64,000 nucleotides of DNA from Methylophilaceae bacterium LSUCC0665 (GTDB taxonomy: Bacteria; Pseudomonadota; Gammaproteobacteria; Burkholderiales; Methylophilaceae), in assembly GCA_024919215.1 (NCBI GenBank), contig CP103437.1, positions 372,001 to 436,000 on the forward strand, read 5' to 3'. Position 1 is the first letter of the stretch. Each line of letters starts with the position of its first letter. The notes under the pieces were generated by a model, which saw nothing but the letters and a program-made list of their open reading frames with translations, did no database searches and was not told the DNA's origin. Below, in pieces: positions 1-9,563 of this stretch. Made by a program: the position numbers and the translations under genes.

Positions 1-408
1 AATTTCAATAGGCTCGCCAATATCCTCTTGAGATAATGGCTTTTGTTCAGCAATCACCTCTGAAGGCTCATCGTCAAGCCTTGCGATTTCAACATTGTCT
101 GATTTCATTTCATTACTTGCAGCTTCAGGATTATTGTCATTTCTAAGCAAATCAAAACGAATTTCTTCACCAACGCTGACCTTGTAAGGTTTTTTAATAT
201 TATTGACCGCTGCCACATCCTTATAATCAAATCCGCATTTAAGACTCAAGCTGAATATAGTATCCCCCTTTTTAACCTTATAAACATCAGGACATTTCTG
301 AATGATATTTTTGCTATTGTCGACGGGCACGGTTTCTGGAAACTTTGAGGCGCAACCTGGAAAGAGACTGATTATTAGCATAAGTAAAAATAATGGTATT
401 AATTTCAT
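1..408 (-). CDS. nlpD: LysM lipoprotein, NlpD-like (partial, C-terminus outside window)
   Basis: This is the N-terminal 136 residues of an outer-membrane lipoprotein; the gene runs off the left edge. The start at 408 gives a hydrophobic signal segment ending in a lipobox-like FPGC, with Cys at about residue 19. A LysM-type stretch follows at about residues 43-85 (VYKVKKGDTIFSLSLKCG ... VNNIKKPYKVSVGEEI), which in this family binds peptidoglycan. The missing part should contain the degenerate M23 (LytM) domain by which NlpD-type proteins activate amidases. Its ATG overlaps the surE stop as ATGA, so the two are co-transcribed; surE-nlpD-rpoS is a common proteobacterial order. The identification as nlpD rather than another LysM lipoprotein rests partly on this context. 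Confidence 0.75.
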   Translation of the reverse strand, partial: MKLIPLFLLMLIISLFPGCASKFPETVPVDNSKNIIQKCPDVYKVKKGDTIFSLSLKCGFDYKDVAAVNNIKKPYKVSVGEEIRFDLLRNDNNPEAASNEMKSDNVEIARLDDEPSEVIAEQKPLSQEDIGEPIEI

Positions 409-1139
409 ATTAAATTTTCTTTTAATAAATCCAGTTTATTGAAGTTTGTTAGATCAGATATTATAGGAGAAATTGATACTTTTTCATTTTTAATTGCAAA
501 AAAGTCTGTCCCAGGACCACCATCGTTTGGTTCTCCCGCGGCTCCGACCCAATACATTAACTTATCGTTTTGATTGGGGTGGTGGATGATGGGTTCTGCC
601 TTATGACGTTTACCTAGTCGTGTAATTTCAGTTCCTTGAAGTTGGTTGTATGGTATATCTGGAACGTTAATGTTCAGTAACATGGATTGTTGTAAATTTT
701 TTATTTTAGGAATCAGATCAAGCACTACCTGACCAGCCGTTGAGTAGTGTTTTGGGTCGTACTGGGACATGGAAATCGCGAGTGATGGAATATCTAAAAG
801 ATAACCCTCCATAGCAGCTGCTACTGTGCCAGAATAAATCGTGTCATCACCCATATTAGGCCCATCATTAATTCCGGATATCACCATGTCGGGTTTAAAT
901 TTTAAAAAACCAGACAATGCAATATGCACGCAATCAGTTGGCGTACCATTAATAAAGTAGATATTTTCTTTATATTCCGTGATGGTGAGTGGATTTTTAA
1001 GAGTCAATGAGCTACTAGACGCACTTTTATTTTCCTCGGGAGCAACAATCACGACCTCACCAATTGTCGACAGGGTATGGGCTAATTCATTTATTCCGGG
1101 AGCTTGGTACCCATCGTCATTAGATAGCAAAAATTTCAT
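405..1139 (-). CDS. surE: 5'/3'-nucleotidase SurE
   Basis: This metal-dependent nucleoside monophosphate phosphatase is thought to act in stationary-phase survival. The N-terminal LLSNDDGYQAPGI carries the Asp8-Asp9 metal ligands, and SGINDGPNMGDDTIYSGTV at about residues 88-106 is the family signature with further ligands. The length of 244 residues is normal. The start overlaps the stop of the DUF2069 gene by 4 bases and the stop overlaps the nlpD start by 4 bases, so it sits inside a tightly coupled minus-strand operon. The pcm gene that often lies between surE and nlpD in relatives is absent. Confidence 0.95.
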   Translation of the reverse strand: MKFLLSNDDGYQAPGINELAHTLSTIGEVVIVAPEENKSASSSSLTLKNPLTITEYKENIYFINGTPTDCVHIALSGFLKFKPDMVISGINDGPNMGDDTIYSGTVAAAMEGYLLDIPSLAISMSQYDPKHYSTAGQVVLDLIPKIKNLQQSMLLNINVPDIPYNQLQGTEITRLGKRHKAEPIIHHPNQNDKLMYWVGAAGEPNDGGPGTDFFAIKNEKVSISPIISDLTNFNKLDLLKENLI

Positions 1140-1450
1140 TTTTTAAAAATTAATATACTGGTAAAGAAAAAAACTACAGTGAGCATAACCTCGGAAATCG
1201 CAAACAACTGGCTTGGCATGGTCTCAGACCATGCCCTGACCACACCCTCAATAAAAAATAAGATGATTATAAAGTTAATCCATTCGAGGGTGTATAAGTT
1301 TTTTTTGATTAATTGTCTCAGTGGTAAAACTAAAATCACTGCCTTAATAACCATCCACGATGATTCCCCGGAGGGGGTATAAAAAAGCTCCCACAACAGG
1401 GTGGTGAATATTAAGGCGATGTAAGATAAAAGATTGATCCAAGTGATCAT
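1136..1450 (-). CDS. DUF2069 family inner-membrane protein
   Basis: This is a 104-residue protein made almost entirely of hydrophobic segments (about residues 5-20, 33-46, 57-70 and 84-101), so probably four membrane helices. Sequence character and position beside wrbA match the DUF2069 (COG3308) family, which commonly accompanies wrbA in beta- and gammaproteobacteria. Its function is unknown. It overlaps both neighbours by 4 bases (ATGA), implying translational coupling with wrbA upstream and surE downstream. Confidence 0.8.
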   Translation of the reverse strand: MITWINLLSYIALIFTTLLWELFYTPSGESSWMVIKAVILVLPLRQLIKKNLYTLEWINFIIILFFIEGVVRAWSETMPSQLFAISEVMLTVVFFFTSILIFKK

Positions 1451-2007
1451 GATCGAAGTTTGATGGTTAATTCAGCCAGTCTTTTACCTTGAGCATAAGC
1501 TATTTTTTCTTCCACAGCAGTCACTGGCTGATCACCAACATGGCTGGCGCCATAGGGAGTCCCGCCGTCTTTCGTGGTATTTAATTCTTTGATTGAATAT
1601 GGAATTCCCATGATCAACATCCCAAGATGCTGCAAGGGTATTTGCATACTGAGCAAGGTAGCTTCATTGCCGCCATGCAGCGAATGCGATGAAGTGAATA
1701 CAGTACCCACCTTGGATTCAAGACTGCCTTTAAACCAAAGAGGGGTCAGCTCATCAATGAAGTTTTTCATTGCTCCTGACATATTGCCAAAGTGAGTTGG
1801 ACTGCCAAGAGCCAGTCCATCACATTCTTCTATTTCAGAGAGTTTGATTTCAGGGGCAAATAAATTATTTTTAGGTTGTTTGTTGTCAGGGACGGATCTT
1901 AATTTAGCCTCAGCACCATTCACAGAATTCACTCCACGTGCAATTTGTTGAGCCAATTTATGAACCGAACCATCTTGCGAACAATAGAGAACTAATATAT
2001 CGACCAT
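1447..2007 (-). CDS. wrbA: NAD(P)H:quinone oxidoreductase, flavodoxin-like WrbA family
   Basis: This 186-residue flavodoxin-fold protein is expected to bind FMN and reduce quinones by two electrons. The phosphate-binding loop is visible at the N-terminus (LVLYCSQDGSVHKLAQQIARG). A GSPTHFGNMSGAMKNFID segment at about residues 67-84 and a SSHSLHGGNEATLLSM segment match the WrbA pattern around the flavin. It lies 3 bases after purB and overlaps the next gene by 4 bases. WrbA from E. coli is about 198 residues, so the length is slightly short but complete. Confidence 0.9.
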   Translation of the reverse strand: MVDILVLYCSQDGSVHKLAQQIARGVNSVNGAEAKLRSVPDNKQPKNNLFAPEIKLSEIEECDGLALGSPTHFGNMSGAMKNFIDELTPLWFKGSLESKVGTVFTSSHSLHGGNEATLLSMQIPLQHLGMLIMGIPYSIKELNTTKDGGTPYGASHVGDQPVTAVEEKIAYAQGKRLAELTIKLRS

Positions 2008-2010
2008 CTT

Positions 2011-3378
2011 TTAAGATTTTTTTGCCAATTTATTGGCTAACCCAATATAGGTTTCCGGCCTTAATTTCATGAGATCTTTTTTTGCCTTTTGCGGAATATC
2101 CAAGTTTTCAATAAATGTGTGCAATACTTCCTCATTAATGCCTTGGTTGCCCCGGGTTAATGCTTTTAATTTTTCGTATGGTTCAGCAATACCGTATCGA
2201 CGCATCACGGTTTGAATTGGTTCTGCTAGCACTTCCCAAGAATGATTAAGGTCATCATCAATGACTTGCTTATTAATTTCTAGTTTATTCAGGCCTTTCA
2301 TACACGAATTTATGGCCAAGGCGTGATAACCAAAACCCACCCCGATATTTCTGAGAACGGTGGAATCACTTAAATCTCTCTGCCATCTAGAAATTGGTAA
2401 TTTTTCGCTCAAGTGATTTAGGATCGAGTTACTCAGACCTAGGTTACCTTCAGCATTTTCAAAATCGATCGGGTTAACTTTATGCGGCATGGTGGATGAG
2501 CCAACCTCATTTTTCTTTAACTTTTGTTTAAAATAACCCAGTGAAATATAGCCCCATAAGTCACGATTGAAATCGATCAGAATGGTATTCATTCGCGTTA
2601 GGGCATTAAAAATTTCTGATAAAAAGTCATGCGGCTCAATTTGAGTTGTCATCGGGTTGTATGTCAGCCCCATAGATTTGATGAAATCCCTGGAGTGTTG
2701 TTCCCAATTGACCTCAGGGTAAGCAACAATATGGGCATTGAAGTTACCGACGGCCCCATTAATTTTTCCTAAGTATTCTTGTTTTGCTAGATGATTAATT
2801 TGTCTTTTCAACCTCGCTGTCACGTTTGCAAATTCTTTGCCCATGGTAGTTGGGCTCGCCGATTGTCCGTGGGTTCTTGCCAGAATTGCAATGGCCGCAT
2901 ACTGTTTGGCACAGGATTGAATCTTGACATACATCTCATTCATTCCAGGCAGAATATTTTCGTTGACAGCTCGCTTTGTCATTAATGCGTAAGATAAATT
3001 ATTGATGTCTTCTGAGGTGCAGGCAAAATGAATAAATTCTAAATACGGGGCAATATCTTTCTGTTTTTTTAAAGTTTTTTTCAGCCAGTACTCTACTGCC
3101 TTCACGTCATGGTTGGTGATAGATTCAATCTGCTTGATTTCAGCAGCGTCTTTTTCAGTAAATTGATCAATAATAGACCGAAGTTTTTTTTGAACGCTTA
3201 CATTGAATTTTTTTACCTCTTTAATTTTTGGATTATCACCCAGGCTGATCAACCAAAGAATTTCTACTTCGACTCGAGTCTTAATTAAAGCAAACTCACT
3301 TAAGTGATTGCGTAATGAATCAATTTGCTTAGCGTATCTTCCATCAAGAGGAGAGATATTCAAAAGAGGTGTCGCCAT
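2011..3378 (-). CDS. purB: adenylosuccinate lyase
   Basis: This fumarase/aspartase superfamily enzyme cleaves SAICAR and adenylosuccinate in purine synthesis. The diagnostic GSSTMPHKVNPIDFENAEGN, around residue 300, contains the flexible signature loop. TSEDINN near residue 120 and ARTHGQSASPTTMGKE near residue 170 supply other active-site residues. The length of 455 matches the gammaproteobacterial-type PurB. It is the first gene of the minus-strand operon and is divergent from acnB, with 145 bases between the two starts. Confidence 0.97.
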   Translation of the reverse strand: MATPLLNISPLDGRYAKQIDSLRNHLSEFALIKTRVEVEILWLISLGDNPKIKEVKKFNVSVQKKLRSIIDQFTEKDAAEIKQIESITNHDVKAVEYWLKKTLKKQKDIAPYLEFIHFACTSEDINNLSYALMTKRAVNENILPGMNEMYVKIQSCAKQYAAIAILARTHGQSASPTTMGKEFANVTARLKRQINHLAKQEYLGKINGAVGNFNAHIVAYPEVNWEQHSRDFIKSMGLTYNPMTTQIEPHDFLSEIFNALTRMNTILIDFNRDLWGYISLGYFKQKLKKNEVGSSTMPHKVNPIDFENAEGNLGLSNSILNHLSEKLPISRWQRDLSDSTVLRNIGVGFGYHALAINSCMKGLNKLEINKQVIDDDLNHSWEVLAEPIQTVMRRYGIAEPYEKLKALTRGNQGINEEVLHTFIENLDIPQKAKKDLMKLRPETYIGLANKLAKKS

Positions 3379-3523
3379 AATAATTTAATTAAGTATCAGT
3401 TTTAAAGTGTTATTTTACCTCACTTGATTAGTGATGAGCTATTGAAGATAAAGAAAGTTTTTGGGAAATCAAAATATTTGCTCTAAAATGATGTTTTGAC
3501 ACGTGAACTTAATAGATTTTTAT

Positions 3524-6091
3524 ATGATTTTAGATACCTATAAAACCCATACCAATGACAGAATCAAAGAACAACTCCCCCCTTTACCCCTTAACCCCCA
3601 GCAAACTGCAGAATTAATAGAATATATAAAAGATGAGACGCATCAAAATCTAGATGAAGCGCTTAATCTTCTTTTGCATAAAGTTCCAGCAGGTGTCGAT
3701 CAGGCGGCCTATATTAAAGCTGGGTTTTTGAATGACATTGCAAATAAAAAAATAACTTCAAGTGTTCTATCACCAGAAAAAGCAATTCAGGTATTAGGGA
3801 CCATGCTGGGTGGATATAACGTGCAAGCTTTAGTCCCGTTATTAGATAGTGAGTTTGCTGATGAAGCAGTTAAAGCATTGGCAAAGATAACTTTAGTGTT
3901 TGATGCATTCCATGATGTAGTAGAAAAACATAACTCAGGAAATAAATATGCAACCGCATTACTTGAGTCATGGGCCAGGGCGGATTGGTTTACTAGTAAA
4001 AATGAATTATCTAACGAAATTAAATTAACTGTATTTAAGGTGGATGGTGAAACTAATACGGATGATTTATCTCCCGCACAAAATGCATGGTCACGTGCAG
4101 ATATTCCTCTGCATGCACAATCTATGCTTATTAATAAAATGCCCGAGGGCTTGCAGTTAATTGAAGACCTAAAAAAATTAGGGAATCCTTTGGTATATGT
4201 CGGAGATGTAGTCGGTACAGGCTCGTCAAGGAAATCTGCAATTAACTCATTGCAGTGGCACATGGGAAATGAAATTCCATTTATCCCGAATAAACATACG
4301 GGAGGGTATGTTTTTGGAAGTAAGATTGCGCCAATTTTTTTCAATACAGCAGAAGACTCCGGAGCATTCCCAATTGAATGCGATGTCACAAACTTGAATA
4401 ACGGTGATGAAATTATTTTAAAGACTAATGACAAAATAATTTGCGATCTTTCAGGAAAGATTCTTGCTACATTTGAACATAATCCACCTACAATTCTAGA
4501 TGAGGTGAGATCTGGTGGAAGGATACCGCTCATCATAGGTCGTGGTCTATCTGACCGATCTGCCGATGTTTTAGGGATTGAAAAACCTACAATTTTTGTG
4601 AGCAATATTAGCGAAAAGACGAATACACAACATGGTTACTCGTTAGCACAAAAGATGGTGGGCAGAGCATGTGGGGTAGAGGGGGTATTGCCGGGCACTT
4701 ATTGTGAACCAAAAATTACCTCGGTCGGCTCTCAAGATACAACCGGGGCGATGACTCGAGATGAATTAAAAGAGTTGGCTTGTTTAGGCTTTAGTGCCGA
4801 CCTTGTTATGCAAAGTTTTTGCCATACGGCAGCCTATCCAAAACCAGTAGATATTGATTTACAACATACGTTACCCGACTTCATGAGTAGTCGCGGAGGA
4901 GTGTCTTTAAAAGCAGGTGATGGGGTTATTCATTCTTGGTTAAATCGAATGATTCTTCCCGATACAGTTGGTACGGGTGGCGACTCCCACACACGCTTTC
5001 CAATTGGGATTTCATTTCCGGCAGGTTCTGGGCTAGTTGCATTTGCTGCAGCACTTGGAGTTATGCCTCTGGATATGCCCGAGTCTGTCTTGGTGAGATT
5101 TAAAGGAACAATGCAGCCAGGGATTACTTTGAGAGACTTGGTGAATGCGATTCCATATCAGGCAATTAAAAATGGTGAACTAACAGTCGCTAAACAAGGG
5201 AAGAAAAATATTTTCAATGGTAGGATTTTAGAGATCGAGGGATTACCTGACTTAAAAGTTGAGCAGGCTTTTGAGTTTGCTGATGCTTCCGCTGAGCGCT
5301 CTGCCAATGGTTGCACTGTAAGGCTCAATAAAGAACCTATTATTGAATATCTCGAGTCTAATATTGCACTAATGCAAAACCTCATTGCGCAAGGCTATGA
5401 AGATCAACGCACGCTTAAGCGACGAATACAGAGCATGCAAGATTGGTTGAAAAATCCAGAACTCCTTCAGCCTGATGAGGATGCACAGTATACTTCAATT
5501 ATTGAGATTGATTTGAATGAGATTAAAGAGCCCTTAATTGCCTGTCCGAACGATCCAGATAATATTAAACCCTTATCCGAAATTGAAAACAATAAGATAG
5601 ACGAGGTGTTTGTTGGAAGCTGCATGACAAATATTGGGCACTATCGTGCCGCGGGCAAGGTGTTGGAAAACCAAGGAGCAATATCGACAAGATTATGGGT
5701 TGCGCCTCCTACCCGAATGGATGAAGTTCAGTTAAGAAAAGAAGGTTACTACTCAATATTTGGTCAGGCCGGAGCACGAACAGAGTTACCTGGATGTAGT
5801 TTGTGTATGGGGAATCAGGCCCGTGTTGAAAATGATGCTCATGTCTTTTCGACTAGTACACGAAACTTTGATAATCGTATGGGCAAGGGCGCACAGGTGT
5901 ATTTAGGTTCAGCAGAACTTGCAGCTGTTTGTGCATTGTTGGGAAAAATTCCAACGGTTGAAGAGTATCATCAGATTGTTAAAGAAAAGATAACACCCAT
6001 TGAAGACAATATTTATCAATACTTAAATTTTCATTTAATGGAAGATTATATCGGTGATAAAAAAGTCATTGGGATTGCAGCAGCAAGTTAA
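3524..6091 (+). CDS. acnB: aconitate hydratase B (bifunctional aconitase / 2-methylisocitrate dehydratase)
   Basis: This TCA-cycle enzyme interconverts citrate and isocitrate through a [4Fe-4S] cluster. I chose the ATG at 3524, seven codons inside the longer frame that opens with GTG at 3503, because [12 protein letters not shown] aligns with the known AcnB N-terminus. The HEAT-like N-terminal domain (about 1-160), the swivel domain with [13 protein letters not shown], and the catalytic body with [14 protein letters not shown] are in the AcnB order. Cluster cysteines are visible in [10 protein letters not shown] and [10 protein letters not shown]. The result is 855 residues, close to E. coli AcnB at 865. 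A uracil-DNA glycosylase gene follows after 8 bases. Confidence 0.97.
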   Translation: MILDTYKTHTNDRIKEQLPPLPLNPQQTAELIEYIKDETHQNLDEALNLLLHKVPAGVDQAAYIKAGFLNDIANKKITSSVLSPEKAIQVLGTMLGGYNVQALVPLLDSEFADEAVKALAKITLVFDAFHDVVEKHNSGNKYATALLESWARADWFTSKNELSNEIKLTVFKVDGETNTDDLSPAQNAWSRADIPLHAQSMLINKMPEGLQLIEDLKKLGNPLVYVGDVVGTGSSRKSAINSLQWHMGNEIPFIPNKHTGGYVFGSKIAPIFFNTAEDSGAFPIECDVTNLNNGDEIILKTNDKIICDLSGKILATFEHNPPTILDEVRSGGRIPLIIGRGLSDRSADVLGIEKPTIFVSNISEKTNTQHGYSLAQKMVGRACGVEGVLPGTYCEPKITSVGSQDTTGAMTRDELKELACLGFSADLVMQSFCHTAAYPKPVDIDLQHTLPDFMSSRGGVSLKAGDGVIHSWLNRMILPDTVGTGGDSHTRFPIGISFPAGSGLVAFAAALGVMPLDMPESVLVRFKGTMQPGITLRDLVNAIPYQAIKNGELTVAKQGKKNIFNGRILEIEGLPDLKVEQAFEFADASAERSANGCTVRLNKEPIIEYLESNIALMQNLIAQGYEDQRTLKRRIQSMQDWLKNPELLQPDEDAQYTSIIEIDLNEIKEPLIACPNDPDNIKPLSEIENNKIDEVFVGSCMTNIGHYRAAGKVLENQGAISTRLWVAPPTRMDEVQLRKEGYYSIFGQAGARTELPGCSLCMGNQARVENDAHVFSTSTRNFDNRMGKGAQVYLGSAELAAVCALLGKIPTVEEYHQIVKEKITPIEDNIYQYLNFHLMEDYIGDKKVIGIAAAS

Positions 6092-6099
6092 TTGAAACG

Positions 6100-6729
6100 A
6101 TGCAATTTGATCTTAATTGCAAACAGTGTCCAAGGTTAGCAAACTTTTTAGACAAAGTCAGTCAGTCTAATCCAGATTATCATTGTCGCCCAGTAGCCCC
6201 TTTTGGGGCTATCAATCCTCAGTTTTTAATTGTCGGACTCGCTCCAGGAATGCATGGCGCCAATAGAACTGGCCGGCCTTTCACAGGCGATTATGCAGGG
6301 ATTCTGTTGTATCAGACCCTGAATAAATTCGGCTTTTCTTCGTCATCAGAATCTATTTCTTTGAAAGATGAGTTGCAACTTTATGGGGTTCGCATCACGA
6401 ATGCTGTGAAATGTTTACCACCAGAAAATAAACCTACGACTCATGAAATTAAACAATGCAATAATTATCTAGCTTCTGAGATTAAGCAAATTAACAATAA
6501 ATTAATAATTTTGGCACTAGGAAAAATTGCCCATGAGGCGGTGTTGATGTCTCAACATTTAACAAAAAATCATTTTAAATTTAGTCACGGCGCACGACAC
6601 ATGATTTCAGATAAGCAAATATTGTATGATAGTTATCACTGTAGTCGTTATAACACGCAAACAAAAAGATTAACTCAATCAATGTTTGAAGATGTTTTTT
6701 TTAAAATTAAAAGAGAAATGGAGAACTAA
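6100..6729 (+). CDS. uracil-DNA glycosylase, family 5 (UdgB-like)
   Basis: This is a base-excision repair enzyme of the Fe-S-containing uracil-DNA glycosylase group. Motif 1, GLAPGMHGANRTGRPFTGD at about residues 46-64, has the family-5 form, which lacks the Asp or Asn found in families 1 and 4. Motif 2, HCSRYNTQTKRLT near residue 183, is the DNA-intercalating loop. Four candidate cluster cysteines are C8, C11, the one in KCLPPENKPT and the one in QCNNYL. The length of 209 is normal. It lies between acnB and a tautomerase gene and is separated from uvrC by one gene, which gives a loose DNA-repair neighbourhood. Confidence 0.88.
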   Translation: MQFDLNCKQCPRLANFLDKVSQSNPDYHCRPVAPFGAINPQFLIVGLAPGMHGANRTGRPFTGDYAGILLYQTLNKFGFSSSSESISLKDELQLYGVRITNAVKCLPPENKPTTHEIKQCNNYLASEIKQINNKLIILALGKIAHEAVLMSQHLTKNHFKFSHGARHMISDKQILYDSYHCSRYNTQTKRLTQSMFEDVFFKIKREMEN

Positions 6730-6730
6730 A

Positions 6731-6910
6731 ATGCCTTACATAAATGTGAAGTTAGCTGGATCAATTAATAAAGAGCAAAAAGCAGAAATTGCTAAAGAAA
6801 TAACGGACACAATGTCTAGAATTGCGAATAAGCCAGCATCATATACTTATGTTGTATTTGATGAGGTTGCTACAGAAGATTGGGCAATTGGGGGTAACTT
6901 GCTCGGCTAA
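6731..6910 (+). CDS. 4-oxalocrotonate tautomerase family protein
   Basis: This tiny 59-residue protein starts MPYINVKLAG, so after removal of Met the catalytic Pro1 typical of the tautomerase superfamily is exposed. The length and the terminal WAIGGNLLG match 4-oxalocrotonate tautomerase monomers, which form hexamers. Its ATG is one base after the glycosylase stop. The start was set at the ATG giving Pro at position 2; a longer reading from 6686 would bury the catalytic proline and overlap the previous gene. The physiological substrate is unknown. Confidence 0.88.
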   Translation: MPYINVKLAGSINKEQKAEIAKEITDTMSRIANKPASYTYVVFDEVATEDWAIGGNLLG

Positions 6911-6914
6911 CAAT

Positions 6915-8711
6915 GTGGAAGACATAAAAAATTTTATTAAAACATTGCCAACACATCCAGGCATCTACCGCATGGTGGATGAAAAAGATAAGGTGATTTA
7001 TGTTGGCAAGGCTAAGAATTTAAAAAAAAGAGTAGCTAGCTATTTTAATAAAAATATTCCTAGTCCTCGAACTAGGTTGATGGTCTCGCATATTCAATCA
7101 ATTCAATATACAGTCACTAACACTGAGGCTGAAGCATTAATTCTGGAAAATAATTTAATTAAGGAGTGGATGCCTCGTTACAATGTTATCTTTAGAGATG
7201 ATAAATCCTATCCTTATTTAATGATGACATCTCATGCTTTTCCAATGCTCAAGTTTCATCGCGGAGTGCAAAAAAAAGGAAATAAATATTTTGGACCTTT
7301 CCCAAATTCCAATGCCGTTCGTGAAAGTATTCAGTTGCTGCAAAAAGTTTTTTTATTGAGAAACTGTGACGACTCAACTTTCAGTAATCGGGTTCGACCA
7401 TGTTTACAACATCAAATCAAGCGTTGTACAGCCCCATGTGTAAAGTTGATTGATGAGAAATCGTATGCTGAGGATTGTCGTCAAGCAGAGCTGTTTCTTT
7501 TAGGAAAAGATAATGAAGTGATTGAACAAATGACGGAGCACATGAATCTGGCTGCAGAAAACGAGGAATATGAAAGGGCGGCTGTTTTCCGTGACCGAAT
7601 TCAAAGTCTCAGACAGGTCCGATTAAAACAGCTCGTTAGTGATTTTAGTGAAAATGATGCTGACATTATTGCCCTGGCTGAGGAGTCAGGCATAGTGTGT
7701 ATCAATTTAGTTATGATCCGAGGAGGAAGACATTTGGGCGACAAGACCTTCTTTCCAAGAAATGCGAGTGACTCTGAAATTAATTTTACTGAGATTTTTT
7801 TATGTCAGCATTATGATGAGCAGATGCCACCTCCGGTAATTGTCACAGAAGGAAATTTTGACAAAAATTTAGTCAGCTCATTCTTTAACCTTAAATTTCC
7901 TGATAAAAAATTCAAGATTATTTCCAAAGCAACTGGTGATAAAAGGATGTGGCTAAAGATGGCAAAAAGAAATGCCATGATCAATGTAAGACAAAAAAAT
8001 CTGCTTGAGTCTGGCAAAGCCGACAAAATCGAGTCTTTACGAAAGCTTCTTAATATGCCTGATTTAAATCGTGTTGAATGTTTTGATATTAGCCACACCA
8101 TGGGCAATCAAACGATTGCTTCATGCGTGGTTTATGATGATTTAGCAATGCAAAATAAGGAGTACAGAAGGTTCAATATCAATGATATTACCCCAGGAGA
8201 TGATTATGCTGCTATGTATCAAGTGTTGGAGAGGCGAGTGAAAAGAATAATTAATGAGGAGCAGGCAAAGCCAGATATGATGTTAATCGATGGTGGTAAA
8301 GGGCAACTCAAAATGGCTCTTGATGTTTTTGATAAATACAATGTAGTGGGTATTCGGCTTGTTTCGATTGTAAAAGGAGAGGGAAGAAAATCAGGACTGG
8401 AGTCATTAATTCTTGATGATGGAGAAATTCTAAAAGATATTCCAAACAATAACATCGGGTTTCACTTGTTACAACACATCAGAGATGAAGCGCATCGTTT
8501 TGCAATTACTGGACACAGGCAAAAAAGAGCCAAGACCAATCTTTCCTCATCTTTAGAGGAAATTGAAGGCATAGGACCAAAGAAAAGAAAAGCTTTGCTA
8601 GTATATTTTGGCGGTCTTGATGGTATTAGAAATGCTTCAGTTGAGGAGCTGTCTCAGGTTACTGGCATTGATCAAAAGCTTGCTGAGATTGTTTATAACT
8701 TTTATCATTAG
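6915..8711 (+). CDS. uvrC: excinuclease ABC subunit C
   Basis: This nucleotide-excision repair nuclease makes both incisions with UvrB. The GIY-YIG domain (PGIYRMVDEKDKVIYVGKAK, about residues 15-34) cuts on the 3' side. The UVR motif at about residues 205-240 contacts UvrB, and the RNase-H-like C-terminal nuclease shows FDISHTMG and LIDGGKGQL. Helix-hairpin-helix repeats end the protein (IEGIGPKKRKALL). I set the start at GTG 6915 (MEDIKNFIKTLP), which gives 598 residues, the normal size, and lies 4 bases after the tautomerase stop. The ATG at 6822 would overlap that gene and add residues with no family counterpart. Confidence 0.95.
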   Translation: MEDIKNFIKTLPTHPGIYRMVDEKDKVIYVGKAKNLKKRVASYFNKNIPSPRTRLMVSHIQSIQYTVTNTEAEALILENNLIKEWMPRYNVIFRDDKSYPYLMMTSHAFPMLKFHRGVQKKGNKYFGPFPNSNAVRESIQLLQKVFLLRNCDDSTFSNRVRPCLQHQIKRCTAPCVKLIDEKSYAEDCRQAELFLLGKDNEVIEQMTEHMNLAAENEEYERAAVFRDRIQSLRQVRLKQLVSDFSENDADIIALAEESGIVCINLVMIRGGRHLGDKTFFPRNASDSEINFTEIFLCQHYDEQMPPPVIVTEGNFDKNLVSSFFNLKFPDKKFKIISKATGDKRMWLKMAKRNAMINVRQKNLLESGKADKIESLRKLLNMPDLNRVECFDISHTMGNQTIASCVVYDDLAMQNKEYRRFNINDITPGDDYAAMYQVLERRVKRIINEEQAKPDMMLIDGGKGQLKMALDVFDKYNVVGIRLVSIVKGEGRKSGLESLILDDGEILKDIPNNNIGFHLLQHIRDEAHRFAITGHRQKRAKTNLSSSLEEIEGIGPKKRKALLVYFGGLDGIRNASVEELSQVTGIDQKLAEIVYNFYH

Positions 8712-8714
8712 GTT

Positions 8715-9266
8715 ATGAATCTTCCCAATTACATTTCTTTATTTAGAATTATTCTTATTCCTTTTTTAATACTTATTTTTTATCTACCTCATTCTGTGAT
8801 TGGCAATTTTGATAAAAATCTAATTGCTACCGGCTTGTTTATCCTTGCTGGAATTAGTGATTGGTTGGATGGATTCTTAGCTAGAAAGTTACAATTAGAA
8901 TCCAAGTTTGGTGCTTTTATTGATCCAGTTGCAGATAAATTAATAGTAATCGCATCATTAGTTTTATTGGTTGAACTGAGTCGGATTAGTGCATTGATTG
9001 CAATTATCATTATTGGCAGAGAGGTTGCTGTCAGTGCTTTAAGAGAATGGATGGCTGGTGTTGGAAGCGCGGGAAGCGTTGCTGTTGCTTTTGTCGGTAA
9101 AGTAAAAACAACCATTCAGTTTATCGCCATAACTCTTTTGTTATATTTTGAGGATATTTATTTTCTCCCAACACAATTGCTTGGAGAGGTAGCAATTAAT
9201 CTTGCTGCAATTTTAACCATTATTTCTATGTTGTATTATCTGAAAAAAGCATTTATCAGGGATTAA
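8715..9266 (+). CDS. pgsA: CDP-diacylglycerol-glycerol-3-phosphate 3-phosphatidyltransferase
   Basis: This integral membrane enzyme commits CDP-diacylglycerol to phosphatidylglycerol synthesis. The CDP-alcohol phosphotransferase signature D-x2-D-G-x2-A-R-x8-G-x3-D-x3-D is fully present, from SDWLDGFLARK to KFGAFIDPVADKL, at about residues 53-79. Hydrophobic helices fill the rest of its 183 residues. The gene starts 3 bases after uvrC; the uvrC-pgsA pair is widely conserved in proteobacteria, followed as here by a tRNA cluster. Confidence 0.95.
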   Translation: MNLPNYISLFRIILIPFLILIFYLPHSVIGNFDKNLIATGLFILAGISDWLDGFLARKLQLESKFGAFIDPVADKLIVIASLVLLVELSRISALIAIIIIGREVAVSALREWMAGVGSAGSVAVAFVGKVKTTIQFIAITLLLYFEDIYFLPTQLLGEVAINLAAILTIISMLYYLKKAFIRD

Positions 9267-9289
9267 ACCAAATCATTTCCTTGCTGAGA

Positions 9290-9317
9290 TTGACATCAAT
9301 TAAAAAAAAGCTAAAAT
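9290..9317 (+). promoter_or_regulatory. sigma-70-type promoter of tRNA-Gly
   Basis: A perfect TTGACA (9290-9295), a 16-base spacer and TAAAAT (9312-9317) sit 13 bases before the first base of tRNA-Gly. The match and spacing are those of a strong housekeeping promoter. Confidence 0.75.
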
Positions 9318-9330
9318 ACTGCTTCTGTTT

Positions 9331-9406
9331 GCGTGAATAGCTCAGCTGGTAGAGCGCAACCTTGCCAAGGTTGAGGTCGCGAGTTCGAACCTCGTTTCAC
9401 GCTCCA
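9331..9406 (+). tRNA. tRNA-Gly(GCC)
   Basis: The cloverleaf closes with acceptor GCGTGAA (9331-9337) against TTCACGC (9396-9402). The anticodon loop is TTGCCAA between CAACC and GGTTG, giving anticodon GCC. The T-loop is TTCGAAC, and CCA is encoded at 9404-9406. Confidence 0.97.
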
Positions 9407-9416
9407 AATTTTTTTA

Positions 9417-9449
9417 AAAAGGGGAGATATTACTCCCCTTTTATATTTT
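9417..9449 (+). terminator. intrinsic terminator-like hairpin between tRNA-Gly and tRNA-Cys
   Basis: A 10-bp perfect stem AAAAGGGGAG (9417-9426) / CTCCCCTTTT (9433-9442) with a six-base loop runs into a T-rich tail. It lies directly after tRNA-Gly, so it should end that transcript or act as a processing signal before tRNA-Cys. Confidence 0.7.
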
Positions 9450-9450
9450 C

Positions 9451-9524
9451 GGCGCGTTAGCAAAGTGGTTATGCAGAGGCCTGCAAAGCCTTAGACGCCG
9501 GTTCGATTCCGGCACGCGCCTCCA
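9451..9524 (+). tRNA. tRNA-Cys(GCA)
   Basis: Acceptor GGCGCGT pairs with ACGCGCC (9514-9520). The anticodon loop CTGCAAA gives GCA. The T-arm GCCGGTTCGATTCCGGC is perfect and CCA is encoded at 9522-9524. Confidence 0.97.
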
Positions 9525-9563
9525 TTCTTTTTTATAGAGGATGATGATAGAATACGTTTCTTT

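Noticed and set aside
3503-3523. GTG 3503 as the acnB start
   Set aside because: The seven extra residues have no counterpart in AcnB proteins, while ATG 3524 aligns with the family N-terminus.
3787-4605. A 272-codon open frame on the minus strand inside acnB
   Set aside because: It lies wholly antisense to a clearly recognised aconitase with intact motifs; its product has no family character and it has no ribosome-binding site.
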